A program made the translations under genes and the position numbers. The notes beneath the pieces were generated by a model, which saw nothing but the letters and a program-made list of their open reading frames with translations, did not search any database and was not told where the DNA came from. Of a stretch of 64,000 nt of DNA, positions 45,221 to 54,571 are shown piece after piece. Origin of the DNA: an uncultured Desulfobacter sp. (GTDB lineage Bacteria; Desulfobacterota; Desulfobacteria; Desulfobacterales; Desulfobacteraceae); the NCBI RefSeq assembly GCF_963666675.1, contig NZ_OY762929.1, positions 2,480,001-2,544,000 of the forward strand, given 5' to 3'. Within the stretch, counting starts at the first letter, position 1. Every line of letters starts with the position of its first letter.

Positions 45221-47449
45221 ATGGCTGACAGCACTGCTTTAAAATCCGGTTCCAGCCTTAAATCGACCATTAAAGATCAGTCTGGTGCTGGAAAAGTTAA
45301 AATCGGTGAAATCCTGTCCAAAGAAGGGCAGATTACCTCCATTATGCTCAACGAGGCCCTCACGGTCCAGAAAAAGACCAGCGAGCGGCTGTCGGGAATC
45401 TTGCTCCAAAAAGGCTATATTGATCCGGATACCATAGTCAATGTGCTCGGCCGGCTGTACAACTATAAGACGGTTTCTTTTTCAGAGATAAAACCAGACC
45501 CCGGGGCCTTGAAGCTTCTGCCCTATGATGAGGCTAAAAAATATCTGGTTTTTCCTTTGAAAGTGACCGGGGACGATCTGCAGGTCTGCATGGCCGAACC
45601 CACAGATACGGATGTGGTTGCTGATCTTGGCAAAAAAACCCGAAAAAACATCCAGGCTTTTGTCTCCACTGAAAATGATATCATCCAGGCCTATCGTGAT
45701 TACTATAAAATCTCCGATGAAGAGTACAAAAGTTTTCTTCATTTTGAAGAAGAGGCGGACGATGATGAACCGGTAACCTCTGTGGATGATTTTGGGTCGC
45801 TGGTTTCCGAGGCCGCCGAGGAGCTTGAGGTGGCTTCCGCCGATACGGACGCAGGCCACGATGAGTTTATGGCTTCGGACGCACCCATCATCAAACTGGT
45901 CAACGGTATCCTGACCAAAGCAATCAATGATGGCGTGTCGGATATCCACATTGAGCCCTTTGAAAAATCTTTTCAGGTACGTTACCGTCTGGACGGCGGC
46001 ATGTACAAGGCCATGAACCTGCCGCTATCAATTAAAAACGCCGTCATTTCAAGGGTGAAGATTCTTGCGTCCCTGGACATTGCCGAGCGCAGGATTCCCC
46101 AGGACGGCCGAATCAAACTGCGGCTGGGCAAGAAAAAATCTGTGGATTTTCGTGTCTCCTCGTTGCCGACCCTGTTTGGCGAGAGCATTGTTATGCGTAT
46201 TCTGGACCAGAGCGCATTGAGCGTTGATTTAACCCGCTTAGGGTTTGAATCCGGCACCTTTGATATGCTTAAGCGCTGCATTTCCAGACCCTACGGCCTG
46301 CTGTTGGTGACCGGCCCCACAGGTTCAGGTAAAACCACGACCTTGTATTCCATTCTCAACCGTCTGAATAAAGACGATATTAAGATCCTGACCGCTGAGG
46401 ACCCCGTGGAGTTCAACTTTAAAGGCATCAACCAGGTACCGGTGAAAGAGGAGGTCGGCATGACCTTTGCCGCAGCCCTGAAAGCCTTTCTCAGGCAGGA
46501 TCCGGATATCATCATGGTGGGCGAGATCCGTGATATTGATACGGCTGAGATTGCCATCAAGGCCGCCATGACAGGCCATCTTGTGTTCGCCACCCTGCAT
46601 ACCAATGACTGCCCGTCCACCATCGGCCGGCTTGTGGATATCGGCATTCCGCCCTATATGCTGGCCTCATCGGTGACCATGGTTCTGTCCCAGCGTCTTG
46701 GGCGAAGGCTTTGCCCGGACTGCAAGCAGGTGGTGACCGGGCACAATCCCGACGATTTGGAACTGCACGGGTTTCATAAAAATGATATTCCGGACCTGAC
46801 CATTTACGGGCCCAAAGGGTGTCCCCACTGCAATGGTACCGGGTACAAGGGCCGGGTCGGGCTGTATGAACTCATGGAAGTGACCGATGAGGTGGCTAAA
46901 GCCATCTCTGCGGAAGTGCCCGAAGACCAGCTGCGCAAGGTGGCCATCGCCGAAGGCATGGTCACCTTAAGGGATGCCGGCCTTGTTAAGGTAAAAACGG
47001 CAGAGACCTCCCTGGACGAAGTGTTGAAAAAGACCGTTATCACCAAAGAGGCGCTGCCTGCCTATCTGGTGAATCCTGACATCGAACAATACGAGGATAA
47101 GGATGTGATTATCCGTGAGGGAAATACGGATATTGATTTTTTCAAGCTTGTCCAAGGCGCCGTCTATGTGGTTAAAGGCGGTAAGATGATCGCAGAAATC
47201 ACCCAGCCCGGCGAGTATTTCGGCGAAATGGCGGCCATCACCGGGACATCAAGATCCGCCTCCATTATTTCAAAGGGCCGGTCCAAGATCAAACGGTTTC
47301 CCGGCGATAAGCTGATTGAAATTATAGAAAAATATCCTGACGTGGCCAAACATCTTTTCACGGTCCTTGCAGACCGCCTGAACGAAACCGACCGCAAATT
47401 AGTCTCCCTGTACAACCAGCTTAAAAAACGCAAAGACAGCGCCTCCTGA
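45221..47449 (+). CDS. GspE/PilB-type ATPase with MshEN and C-terminal cyclic-nucleotide-binding domain
   Basis: 742 residues. MshEN-like N-terminal domain (about 26-160; KIGEIL..G / RLSGILLQKG repeats), the kind that binds c-di-GMP. The secretion ATPase core has Walker A TGPTGSGKTT (near 363), Asp box and EIRDIDTAEIA, His box TGHLVFATLHTND, and a zinc-type C-x2-C pair (CPDC...CPHC). Residues about 625-735 form a Crp/cNMP-binding domain (GQ..GEYFGEMAAITGTSRSASI). That extra domain is not typical of PilB or GspE. No pilin, inner-membrane platform or secretin gene is nearby, so it may power a pilus or secretion system encoded elsewhere. Confidence 0.88.
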   Translation: MADSTALKSGSSLKSTIKDQSGAGKVKIGEILSKEGQITSIMLNEALTVQKKTSERLSGILLQKGYIDPDTIVNVLGRLYNYKTVSFSEIKPDPGALKLLPYDEAKKYLVFPLKVTGDDLQVCMAEPTDTDVVADLGKKTRKNIQAFVSTENDIIQAYRDYYKISDEEYKSFLHFEEEADDDEPVTSVDDFGSLVSEAAEELEVASADTDAGHDEFMASDAPIIKLVNGILTKAINDGVSDIHIEPFEKSFQVRYRLDGGMYKAMNLPLSIKNAVISRVKILASLDIAERRIPQDGRIKLRLGKKKSVDFRVSSLPTLFGESIVMRILDQSALSVDLTRLGFESGTFDMLKRCISRPYGLLLVTGPTGSGKTTTLYSILNRLNKDDIKILTAEDPVEFNFKGINQVPVKEEVGMTFAAALKAFLRQDPDIIMVGEIRDIDTAEIAIKAAMTGHLVFATLHTNDCPSTIGRLVDIGIPPYMLASSVTMVLSQRLGRRLCPDCKQVVTGHNPDDLELHGFHKNDIPDLTIYGPKGCPHCNGTGYKGRVGLYELMEVTDEVAKAISAEVPEDQLRKVAIAEGMVTLRDAGLVKVKTAETSLDEVLKKTVITKEALPAYLVNPDIEQYEDKDVIIREGNTDIDFFKLVQGAVYVVKGGKMIAEITQPGEYFGEMAAITGTSRSASIISKGRSKIKRFPGDKLIEIIEKYPDVAKHLFTVLADRLNETDRKLVSLYNQLKKRKDSAS

Positions 47450-47801
47450 TACCCTCCCAATAATGGGGCGTGAAAACAACATCCCGATTTAAAAATTTCC
47501 TTGATGTGAAAGTCTGTGTGACATGCGGCATAGATTCGATTTATCTGTGACGAATATATCAATTCCTATTAAATCTGACGTATTGTACTTCCAATTCATT
47601 GATCCCCCACTATTTTTTGGCGATCCCCATCTATAGTTGCATTTCTTACATCAATGACGTTTTTAAATTTTTATTGACATTTAAAACGTACAAATAGTAT
47701 CCATGCTTCCTATGTTTTCTAAGTTTAAAAGCTGCTTTTTTAGTTTTAAACTTGCATTGTGACGATACGAGTTGTTTTACCGGTAAAAAGAGGGGGGCTA
47801 C
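47450..47801. other. intergenic region upstream of the uptake operon
   Basis: About 350 bp. It contains a TTGACA-like box near 47673, with possible TATCC/TAGTAT region 15-17 bases on, and the inverted repeat at 47721. No cobalamin-riboswitch B12 box or other known riboswitch core was recognised. Confidence 0.45.
47721..47753 (+). promoter_or_regulatory. AT-rich inverted repeat upstream of the uptake operon, possible operator
   Basis: AAGTTTAAAA (47721-47730) / TTTTAAACTT (47744-47753), a perfect 10-bp inverted repeat 49 bp before the ATPase ATG and 40-80 bp downstream of the possible promoter. It could be a repressor site or a leader hairpin. It is not a convincing match to a Fur box. Confidence 0.45.
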
Positions 47802-48599
47802 ATGATTATTCTCAAGGTTCATCACCTGTGGTTTGAGTACAACACAGGTCCAGTATTAAAAGATGTCAGTCTGACAGCCAGCCCCGGTATGGTTTCAGGC
47901 CTGCTCGGCCCAAATGCATCGGGAAAAACAACCTTGTTCAAGTGCATGAACGGAATTCTTCATCCCCAGGCAGGCAGGGTTTGTATTTCCGGAAAGCCTG
48001 TATCCGCGATTCATCGAAAAGATCTGGCTCAAATCATGGCGGTGGTTCCCCAGCAGACCGGTGCCATCTTTTCCTTTACCGCCAGGCAGATGGTGGTGAT
48101 GGCTAAAGCATCCGGCTTGGCCATGTGGCAGCGTCCGTCGAAAACTGATTTTGCCGGGGCCGAAAAAGTCCTTGATGAGATCGGGGCGGGTGAACTTGCC
48201 CATCGCATGTTCAATGATTTAAGCGGGGGCGAAAAGCAAATGGTCCTTTTTGCCCGGTCCTTGTTCCAGTGCCCTCAAGTTTTGCTTTTGGATGAACCCA
48301 CCGCCCACCTGGATTTTAAAAACCAGCACCTGATCCTGGATATGGTCAGAACTGTGACCAAAGAAAAAAAATTGACCACCATCATCACCCTCCATGATCC
48401 TAACCTGGCCACAAGATACTGTGATGACATCGTAATGCTTAAACGCGGAGAGGTGTGTGGTCACGGTCCCGTCCGGGATGTGCTGAATGAAGACACCATT
48501 GAGTCGGTGTACGGTATAAAGGTCCTGGTGAAAGGTTCTCACCGCTGTAACCGCCTGGTGATTCCCCGGACCAATGCCGCCGGGGATGTTCTGTTCTAA
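47802..48599 (+). CDS. FecE-type ABC importer ATPase
   Basis: 265 residues. Walker A GPNASGKTT, Q-loop VPQQTG, signature LSGGEKQM, Walker B VLLLDEPTAHLD and H-switch TLHD. This belongs to the iron-siderophore/cobalamin/heme importer family. First gene of the six-gene run 47802-55229. The permease follows. Confidence 0.92.
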   Translation: MIILKVHHLWFEYNTGPVLKDVSLTASPGMVSGLLGPNASGKTTLFKCMNGILHPQAGRVCISGKPVSAIHRKDLAQIMAVVPQQTGAIFSFTARQMVVMAKASGLAMWQRPSKTDFAGAEKVLDEIGAGELAHRMFNDLSGGEKQMVLFARSLFQCPQVLLLDEPTAHLDFKNQHLILDMVRTVTKEKKLTTIITLHDPNLATRYCDDIVMLKRGEVCGHGPVRDVLNEDTIESVYGIKVLVKGSHRCNRLVIPRTNAAGDVLF

Positions 48600-48617
48600 A
48601 ATGCTGGAAGCATCGTG

Positions 48618-49634
48618 ATGAAATATCGTCTTTTGTATTCTGCCTGCCTGCTGTGTCTGCTATTGGCGGCGCTCCTGGCTCTGATAACCGGTAAATATCC
48701 CATGACGCCCGGGATACTGGTGCGCCTGTGCCTCTCTGCTTTGGGGTATAAGCAAGTCGGATTTGACCTTGCCGGTCCGGCGCTGGTGCTGTGGTCCGTC
48801 CGCCTGCCCAGAATTCTCATGGCAGTTCTTGTGGGTGCCGGGCTCTCCGTATCCGGAGCCATGTTCCAGGGCCTGTTTAAAAATCCGCTGGTCTCCCCGG
48901 GTATCCTGGGCGTCTCTTCGGGAGCCAACTTTGGCGCGGCAATAGGCCTGCTCTTTTTTTCAGGATCAGTTTGGGCCATTCAGGCATCTGCCTTTGTCTG
49001 GGGACTCATCGCCGTGGGCCTGACCTGCCAGATCGGCAGGCGGGGCGATCGATCAATCACCACCCTGGTCCTGGCCGGGGTCATCGTTTCCGCCCTGTTT
49101 ATGGCTGGATTATCATACATCAAATGCAAGGCAGATCCCCTGGGGCAGCTGCCTGCCATTGTGTTCTGGACCATGGGTTCCTTTAACAGTGTATCATGGA
49201 CAGACGTTGCCTTTGGCGGCGGACTGATCGCTGCCGGCCTTCTGGTCTGCCGCTCCATGAGCTGGGGACTCAATCCCCTCTCTATGGGTGAGGAGGAGGC
49301 GTTGGCTTTAGGGCTTAATGTGGCTGCACGGCGGGCCGTATATATACTGCTGGCCACACTCATGGTTTCAGCCGCCACAGCCCCATGCGGCACCATTGGA
49401 TGGGTGGGGCTCTTGATTCCACACATGGCCAGAATTTTCACAGGTGCCGAACACGACCGTCTTATTCCCGTCTGCGCCGTCTTGGGTGCCATTTTTATGC
49501 TCATCGTGGATACCTTGGCAAGAACGCTTCCCGGCGGAGAAGTTCCCGTGGGTATTTTAACCGCGTTTATTGGGGCACCCTGTTTTGGCATTCTTTTAAT
49601 CCGCAACAAAACCACGATCTGGAACAATCACTGA
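48618..49634 (+). CDS. FecCD-type ABC importer permease
   Basis: 338 residues from ATG 48618 (an adjacent GTG at 48615 is possible). About ten hydrophobic helices; the family signature RLPRILMAVLVGAGLSVSGA (about 60-79) and GTIGWVGLLIPHMAR are clear. A homodimer probably forms the channel, as there is one permease gene. It lies 18 bp after the ATPase and 13 bp before the binding protein. Confidence 0.92.
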   Translation: MKYRLLYSACLLCLLLAALLALITGKYPMTPGILVRLCLSALGYKQVGFDLAGPALVLWSVRLPRILMAVLVGAGLSVSGAMFQGLFKNPLVSPGILGVSSGANFGAAIGLLFFSGSVWAIQASAFVWGLIAVGLTCQIGRRGDRSITTLVLAGVIVSALFMAGLSYIKCKADPLGQLPAIVFWTMGSFNSVSWTDVAFGGGLIAAGLLVCRSMSWGLNPLSMGEEEALALGLNVAARRAVYILLATLMVSAATAPCGTIGWVGLLIPHMARIFTGAEHDRLIPVCAVLGAIFMLIVDTLARTLPGGEVPVGILTAFIGAPCFGILLIRNKTTIWNNH

Positions 49635-49647
49635 ACGGACAACGCCC

Positions 49648-50748
49648 ATGCATCAATTCATTGAAAATAAATTGTCGTGCTTGTTTTTTGCAGGTTTCAT
49701 TGTGATATTTACGCTTCTTTTTTCAGGTGGATCAAAAGCGTTGGCTGGTGACTGCGCCTGGCGGACCATCACCGACCGAACTGGCCGGCAGGTTCGCATT
49801 CCCAACATTCCCAAACATATTGCCTGCCTTTATGGCCCAAGTTATGAAAAAGTGCTGGCCCTGGGCGGCCGGGACCGGATCTCCATGGTGGCGAACGTGA
49901 CCCTGCCCTGGAATTTTGTGATCAATCCGGGGCTGGCAGATATTCCGGTTTTAAATCACTACGGTTCGCCGGATGTGGAGACGTTGCTGAAGGATTCAGC
50001 CGATCTGGTCATTTATCACCCATTTGCCAAACAGATTGAGCGGTTAAGTGCCGCAGGGCTTCCCGTGGTGGTGGCCTACGACGGCAGTCAGCGTATGCAG
50101 ACCCTGGCTGCCTTTTTTGCAGACTGGTACAGCCAGATCCGGTTTTACGCAGATGTGCTGGGCGGGCACTCCCCGAAGATTGCCGCAGATTACTGCAAAT
50201 ATGCGGACAAAAGAATCCGGCGAGTCACCAATGTCACATCACACATGCCCGAAGCCCGTCGGCCAAGAGTCTTCTGGGTCTGCGGCCAGGTTAACGGACC
50301 CACCGGCACCCAGACCCGCCATTCCACCGCAGATTGGATCGTTAGGGCAGCCGGCGGCACCATGCTCACCCATGACGCGCCATCCTATTTTGTTTCCGTA
50401 TCCACCGAGGAGCTGATTTTATGGAACCCGGATATTATCATCGTCAGCACATTGCCCTCGGTGTCCTCGGTGCTGTCTGATTCACGCCTGAAAAACGTGA
50501 CCGCGGTAAAGAACAAAAAAGTTTATATGACCCCCCAGGGACAGTTCTACTGGAGCCATTTTTCAACAGAGTCCTTTCTGTGCATTCTCTATCTGGCCAA
50601 GCTGTTCCTTCCCGGTCAGTTCCCAGATATCGATTTGATCCGGGAACTGACCGACTACTATACGCAATTTTACCATTACGATCTGACACCGGACCAGGCA
50701 AGGCGGATACTGGCGCACCTTCCGCCCCGGTCTGAACCGAGAGATTAA
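49648..50748 (+). CDS. FecB/BtuF-type substrate-binding protein
   Basis: 366 residues. Signal/anchor segment at about 8-34. A periplasmic-binding domain follows: ITDRTGRQVRIPNIPKHIACL, LALGGRDRI and, in the C-lobe, LILWNPDIIIVST. The exported protein should bring the substrate to the permease. The substrate is not evident from sequence; the family covers siderophores, heme and corrinoids. Confidence 0.88.
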   Translation: MHQFIENKLSCLFFAGFIVIFTLLFSGGSKALAGDCAWRTITDRTGRQVRIPNIPKHIACLYGPSYEKVLALGGRDRISMVANVTLPWNFVINPGLADIPVLNHYGSPDVETLLKDSADLVIYHPFAKQIERLSAAGLPVVVAYDGSQRMQTLAAFFADWYSQIRFYADVLGGHSPKIAADYCKYADKRIRRVTNVTSHMPEARRPRVFWVCGQVNGPTGTQTRHSTADWIVRAAGGTMLTHDAPSYFVSVSTEELILWNPDIIIVSTLPSVSSVLSDSRLKNVTAVKNKKVYMTPQGQFYWSHFSTESFLCILYLAKLFLPGQFPDIDLIRELTDYYTQFYHYDLTPDQARRILAHLPPRSEPRD

Positions 50749-50776
50749 CTATATTTAGGTAAAGAAGAGGAGAGAG

Positions 50777-52810
50777 ATGAAATTCAGGTTGAAAATCAAG
50801 AAAATACTGTTTCCTGCTGCGGTGCTGCTCATGTTGTCCGCCCCGGCGTTGGCGGATACAACAGACGATCAGGTCTTTAATCTGGGCGAGGTTGTGGTGA
50901 CCGGAGAAAAAACAACGGTGAACAACGCCACCACTGTCACAGAAGTGTCCATGAAAGATATTGCCGCCAAGGGCGCGACTACGGCGGCCGACGCCCTGAA
51001 ATTTCTGCCCGGCGTCTATGTCCAGTCCGGCGGCAAAGGGGAAGCCCATGTGAGCATCCGCGGCTTTGAACAGCGCCAGATTAAGGTCCTCATTGACGGC
51101 GTACCGGCCCGGGAAAGCTACGCCGGCACGGTGGATCTTTCCATGCTGCCGGCAGATTCCATATCCAAAATCACCATCACCAAGGGGGCAAGCTCGGTAC
51201 TCTACGGCGCCAACACCATGGGCGGGGTCATTAATATCATCACCAAAAAGGGAACCAAAACCCCGCAGACATCGGTTTCGGTTTCTTTCGGCGACTATAA
51301 CACGGCCCATTACAGTGCAGGCCACGGCGGTGTTATTGGCAACGAAGGCATTGTCAACTACTGGATCGGTGCCGGTTACCAAATTTCTGACGGATACCGA
51401 TTGTCCAGGGACTTTGACCCCAATAATTCAGACACAGGACGTGGCACCCAGTATAACGAAGACGGCGGTGCCCGGGATTTAAGCGACTACCAGAAAAAAG
51501 ACCTGAACATGAAGATCGGGGTTGACCCCGGTGGCGAATCCAGTCTTTACCTCTCTTTTGATTACGTGGACAACGAACGCGGCATGCCGACGTTTTTCAA
51601 CCGGTATTGGGCCTATGATCACTGGAAGCAGTGGCAGTTAAGCTTGGCCGGCGAACACAGAATTTCAGAGATGCTCAAGCTCAAGGCCCGGCTGTACTAT
51701 GTAAACCATGAAGATGGCATAACAGATGTCTCCTGGACAGGCCATGAAACAAGCGGAAAAAAATGGTTTGAGAAAAGCTACTACGACGATGACACCCTGG
51801 GCGGTGAACTGCAGGCCACCATTAACTTTGTGCCATGGAACACCCTTCGCATCGGCGGTAATTTCATGGAAGACAACCATAAAGAGGGAAATTACCTCAG
51901 TGCTGACTGTTACAGCGTTCTCCAAGGATGGTCCTCTGTGGGATGGGAACCCGAAGAGGAATATACGGCCCAGACATGGACCATTGCCCTGGAAGACGAG
52001 TTTACCCTTTTTGAACGGCTCTCGGTGGTTTTAGGTCTGAGCTACGATGTGTTCGAACCCACCAAAACATCTTCCCAGCCCGCCCCCGGGCAGACAGACG
52101 CTGTCAATCCCCAGATCGGACTGGTGTATGACTTTGATAATAATACGACGCTGCACGCCTCTGTGGGCCGCAAAACCCGGTTCCCCAGCCTCAAAGAGCT
52201 GTATTCCGATCTTGTGGGCGGAAACTGGGATCTTGATCCGGAACAGACCATGGCATATGAGGTGGGTGCTGCCCACACATTTACCGGTAATATCAGGACA
52301 AATCTGGTTTTCTTCTATAATGACGTGGAGGATCTGATCGATATGATCACGGTTGACGGGGATAAAGTCTACGTCAATATCAACGAAGCGGTGATATACG
52401 GCGCCGAAGCCGGGATCTCCATACCGGTTACCGATCGCATGGATGTCAACCTGAACTACACCTATATGTCCACGGAAGATAAGTCCAACAATGGAAGGGA
52501 TCTGGAAGGGCGCCCCCGCCACCGGATTAACCTGGGAGTGGGATACCGGTTTTCCTTCGGGCTGACCGCTGATCTGAACACCTCTTATAATTGTCACCAG
52601 TACTGGGAAAATTCAGACACCTATGCGTGGGAGAAACTGCCGGATTCTTTTCTGGTGAATCTGAAACTGACCCAGAAACTGCCGAATATTGGCAAGATGG
52701 CCCCGGAGGTCTTTGTGCTGGGCACCAACCTGCTGGACGAGGATTATTATGAAACCAACGGCCCTGAACCTGGATTTAATTTCCTGGTCGGTATGAATTT
52801 GAAGTTTTAG
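50777..52810 (+). CDS. TonB-dependent outer-membrane receptor
   Basis: 677 residues. Signal peptide 1-27 (ending APALA-D). A plug domain is at about 35-150 (VVVTGEK, KFLPGVYVQSGG, ISIRGFEQRQIKVLIDG and the GASSVLYGANTMGGVINIITKK end). It is followed by a beta-barrel with alternating strands ending in terminal Phe (MNLKF). GAGGAGAG lies just before ATG. It imports a chelate or tetrapyrrole across the outer membrane using TonB/ExbBD, which are not in this window. Confidence 0.92.
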   Translation: MKFRLKIKKILFPAAVLLMLSAPALADTTDDQVFNLGEVVVTGEKTTVNNATTVTEVSMKDIAAKGATTAADALKFLPGVYVQSGGKGEAHVSIRGFEQRQIKVLIDGVPARESYAGTVDLSMLPADSISKITITKGASSVLYGANTMGGVINIITKKGTKTPQTSVSVSFGDYNTAHYSAGHGGVIGNEGIVNYWIGAGYQISDGYRLSRDFDPNNSDTGRGTQYNEDGGARDLSDYQKKDLNMKIGVDPGGESSLYLSFDYVDNERGMPTFFNRYWAYDHWKQWQLSLAGEHRISEMLKLKARLYYVNHEDGITDVSWTGHETSGKKWFEKSYYDDDTLGGELQATINFVPWNTLRIGGNFMEDNHKEGNYLSADCYSVLQGWSSVGWEPEEEYTAQTWTIALEDEFTLFERLSVVLGLSYDVFEPTKTSSQPAPGQTDAVNPQIGLVYDFDNNTTLHASVGRKTRFPSLKELYSDLVGGNWDLDPEQTMAYEVGAAHTFTGNIRTNLVFFYNDVEDLIDMITVDGDKVYVNINEAVIYGAEAGISIPVTDRMDVNLNYTYMSTEDKSNNGRDLEGRPRHRINLGVGYRFSFGLTADLNTSYNCHQYWENSDTYAWEKLPDSFLVNLKLTQKLPNIGKMAPEVFVLGTNLLDEDYYETNGPEPGFNFLVGMNLKF

Positions 52811-52819
52811 GAGAATGCC

Positions 52820-54571
52820 ATGAGATGTATGATCTGCGAACACAAGTGTGACATTCCCATTAATGGAACAGGGCGGTGCAAGATGATTATGGCGGATGCC
52901 GGCGGCATACGCGAAAAATATCCCGACCGTTACCTGGCTGCCGTGGACACCGCCATCGAGTCCATGCCCATGGTGCACTACCACCCCAAAGGCACCTTTC
53001 TCCAGGTGTGTACCGTGGGGTGCAACTTCGACTGCCCGGGCTGTGTGTCCGAAATTCTCACCGATCACTTAAGCGCCATCAAGGGGCAGTTCCAGCAGAT
53101 GTCTCCGGAACAGATACTGGACCTGGCGGAACAGACCCATGCCCAGGGGGTAATGTTCTGTTTTAACGAACCCACGATCTCTTTTTTTACATTCATGCGC
53201 CTGGCCCGCATGGCAAAGGAAAGAGGGCTGTCCGCCGGGTGTGCCACCAACGGGTACATGACCGAATGGGCGTTGAAAAAACTTGTGCCCTTTCTTGATT
53301 TCGTGAATATCGGCATCAAGGGTTCTGCGCCTGATGTATGCAAAGCGTGCGGGATTAAAGACGCCGGGCCTATTTTTCGGAATATCAAACTTCTCCATCA
53401 GCACGGCGTTCATGTGGAGATTTCAGCTGTATACCGCAAAGGCCGGGAAGATGAAGTCGAAAAGACCGCCTGGAATATTGCCGCTTTATCCAGACAGATT
53501 CCGTTCCAGCTCATGCGGTTTTTGCCCTTCGGCAACGGAGAGCCCGGAGACGAACCCACAGTGATGGCAGCCGAGGCCCTTTGCCGGCGACTGCAACAGC
53601 ATCTTGACCATGTCTATCTGTTTAATACGCCCGGCACCTCTTTTCTTGACTCGGTCTGTCCCAGGTGCGGGCATACCATCATGTCCCGGGGATTTTTCGG
53701 GCCCATGTGTGCGAATCTTTACGATTATCAGCCCCAGGGCAAATGTGACTGCGGCTATCAACTGCCGCTGGAAGGAAGAATCCACGAAGAAGACCAGCAT
53801 CGTATTTCAGGGTATTTCGGCGGTTACCGCACCGTGAACGCCATGAACATGATCCGCGGGATTTTGGCGATTTTAAATATGAAGGACAAGGCCGTTGCCG
53901 ATACGGTCATGGCGGATGCGGTGCAAACGGATCTCATTGACGGTCTGTATGCCAGGCTGAACCGGATTGATGACTACCTTGACACGGTGGATGACTTTGC
54001 CCGAAAAACAGGGACGCAAAAAAAAGCGGCCCAATACCGGGAATATGTTGAACACCGGATCCAGCGGATCAGGGAGCTGACCTCAGATATTCCCAGGCCC
54101 AGGGTATACTTCTGCCTGGGGCATCCCCTGATCGCCATGTTCGGGGAAAAGATGGAATCGTGTCTGGCCGAGACCGCCGGTGCGGAACTCACCAATCTGG
54201 ATCTGAACCGGGAGAAACGACCGGGTATTGCCATAGATCCCCAGGCCTTTGCGCGCATGGCGCCCCAGATCATTGTGGTGGCGGATACCCTGGCCTGGCC
54301 GCCTTCGGACGTCATTGGCTGGTGCCAAGAGAATAACCTGTCTGCCCCGGCCCTTGAAAACGGTAAGGTATTCGGCCTGCATCCCTTTCGCAGCTCCACC
54401 AATCCGGACTGGATATTAGGGCTCATGGCGCTGTGCAATATTATTCACCCGGATATTTTTGACCATGACCTTGAACAAGAGGCTAACGATTTTTACAAAA
54501 CATTTTACGGACATCCCTTTAATAACGGCCAGTCGCCCCAACTTCCCTGGAAGGAGAACTTAAATGACTGA
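52820..54571 (+). CDS. radical SAM enzyme fused to a periplasmic-binding-protein-like domain
   Basis: 583 residues, 9 bp after the receptor. Residues 1-330 resemble PFL-activase/AmmeMemoRadiSam-type radical SAM proteins: an N-terminal Cys set (C3, C6, C10, C20), the SAM/4Fe-4S motif C68-x3-C72-x2-C75, and a late Cys set (SVCPRCGH near 280, CDCGY near 310). Residues about 330-420 are a helical linker. Residues about 424-583 match the lobe of FecB/HgdB-type binding proteins (RVYFCLGHPL, MAPQIIVVADTLAWP, FYKTFYGHPF), similar in layout to the C-lobe of the gene at 49648. There is no signal peptide, so the domain works inside the cell. Confidence 0.8.
   Translation: MRCMICEHKCDIPINGTGRCKMIMADAGGIREKYPDRYLAAVDTAIESMPMVHYHPKGTFLQVCTVGCNFDCPGCVSEILTDHLSAIKGQFQQMSPEQILDLAEQTHAQGVMFCFNEPTISFFTFMRLARMAKERGLSAGCATNGYMTEWALKKLVPFLDFVNIGIKGSAPDVCKACGIKDAGPIFRNIKLLHQHGVHVEISAVYRKGREDEVEKTAWNIAALSRQIPFQLMRFLPFGNGEPGDEPTVMAAEALCRRLQQHLDHVYLFNTPGTSFLDSVCPRCGHTIMSRGFFGPMCANLYDYQPQGKCDCGYQLPLEGRIHEEDQHRISGYFGGYRTVNAMNMIRGILAILNMKDKAVADTVMADAVQTDLIDGLYARLNRIDDYLDTVDDFARKTGTQKKAAQYREYVEHRIQRIRELTSDIPRPRVYFCLGHPLIAMFGEKMESCLAETAGAELTNLDLNREKRPGIAIDPQAFARMAPQIIVVADTLAWPPSDVIGWCQENNLSAPALENGKVFGLHPFRSSTNPDWILGLMALCNIIHPDIFDHDLEQEANDFYKTFYGHPFNNGQSPQLPWKENLND

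Noticed and set aside
47450..47801. Cobalamin riboswitch before the uptake operon
   Set aside because: No B12-box core (GCCACTG) or multi-stem layout was found in the leader.
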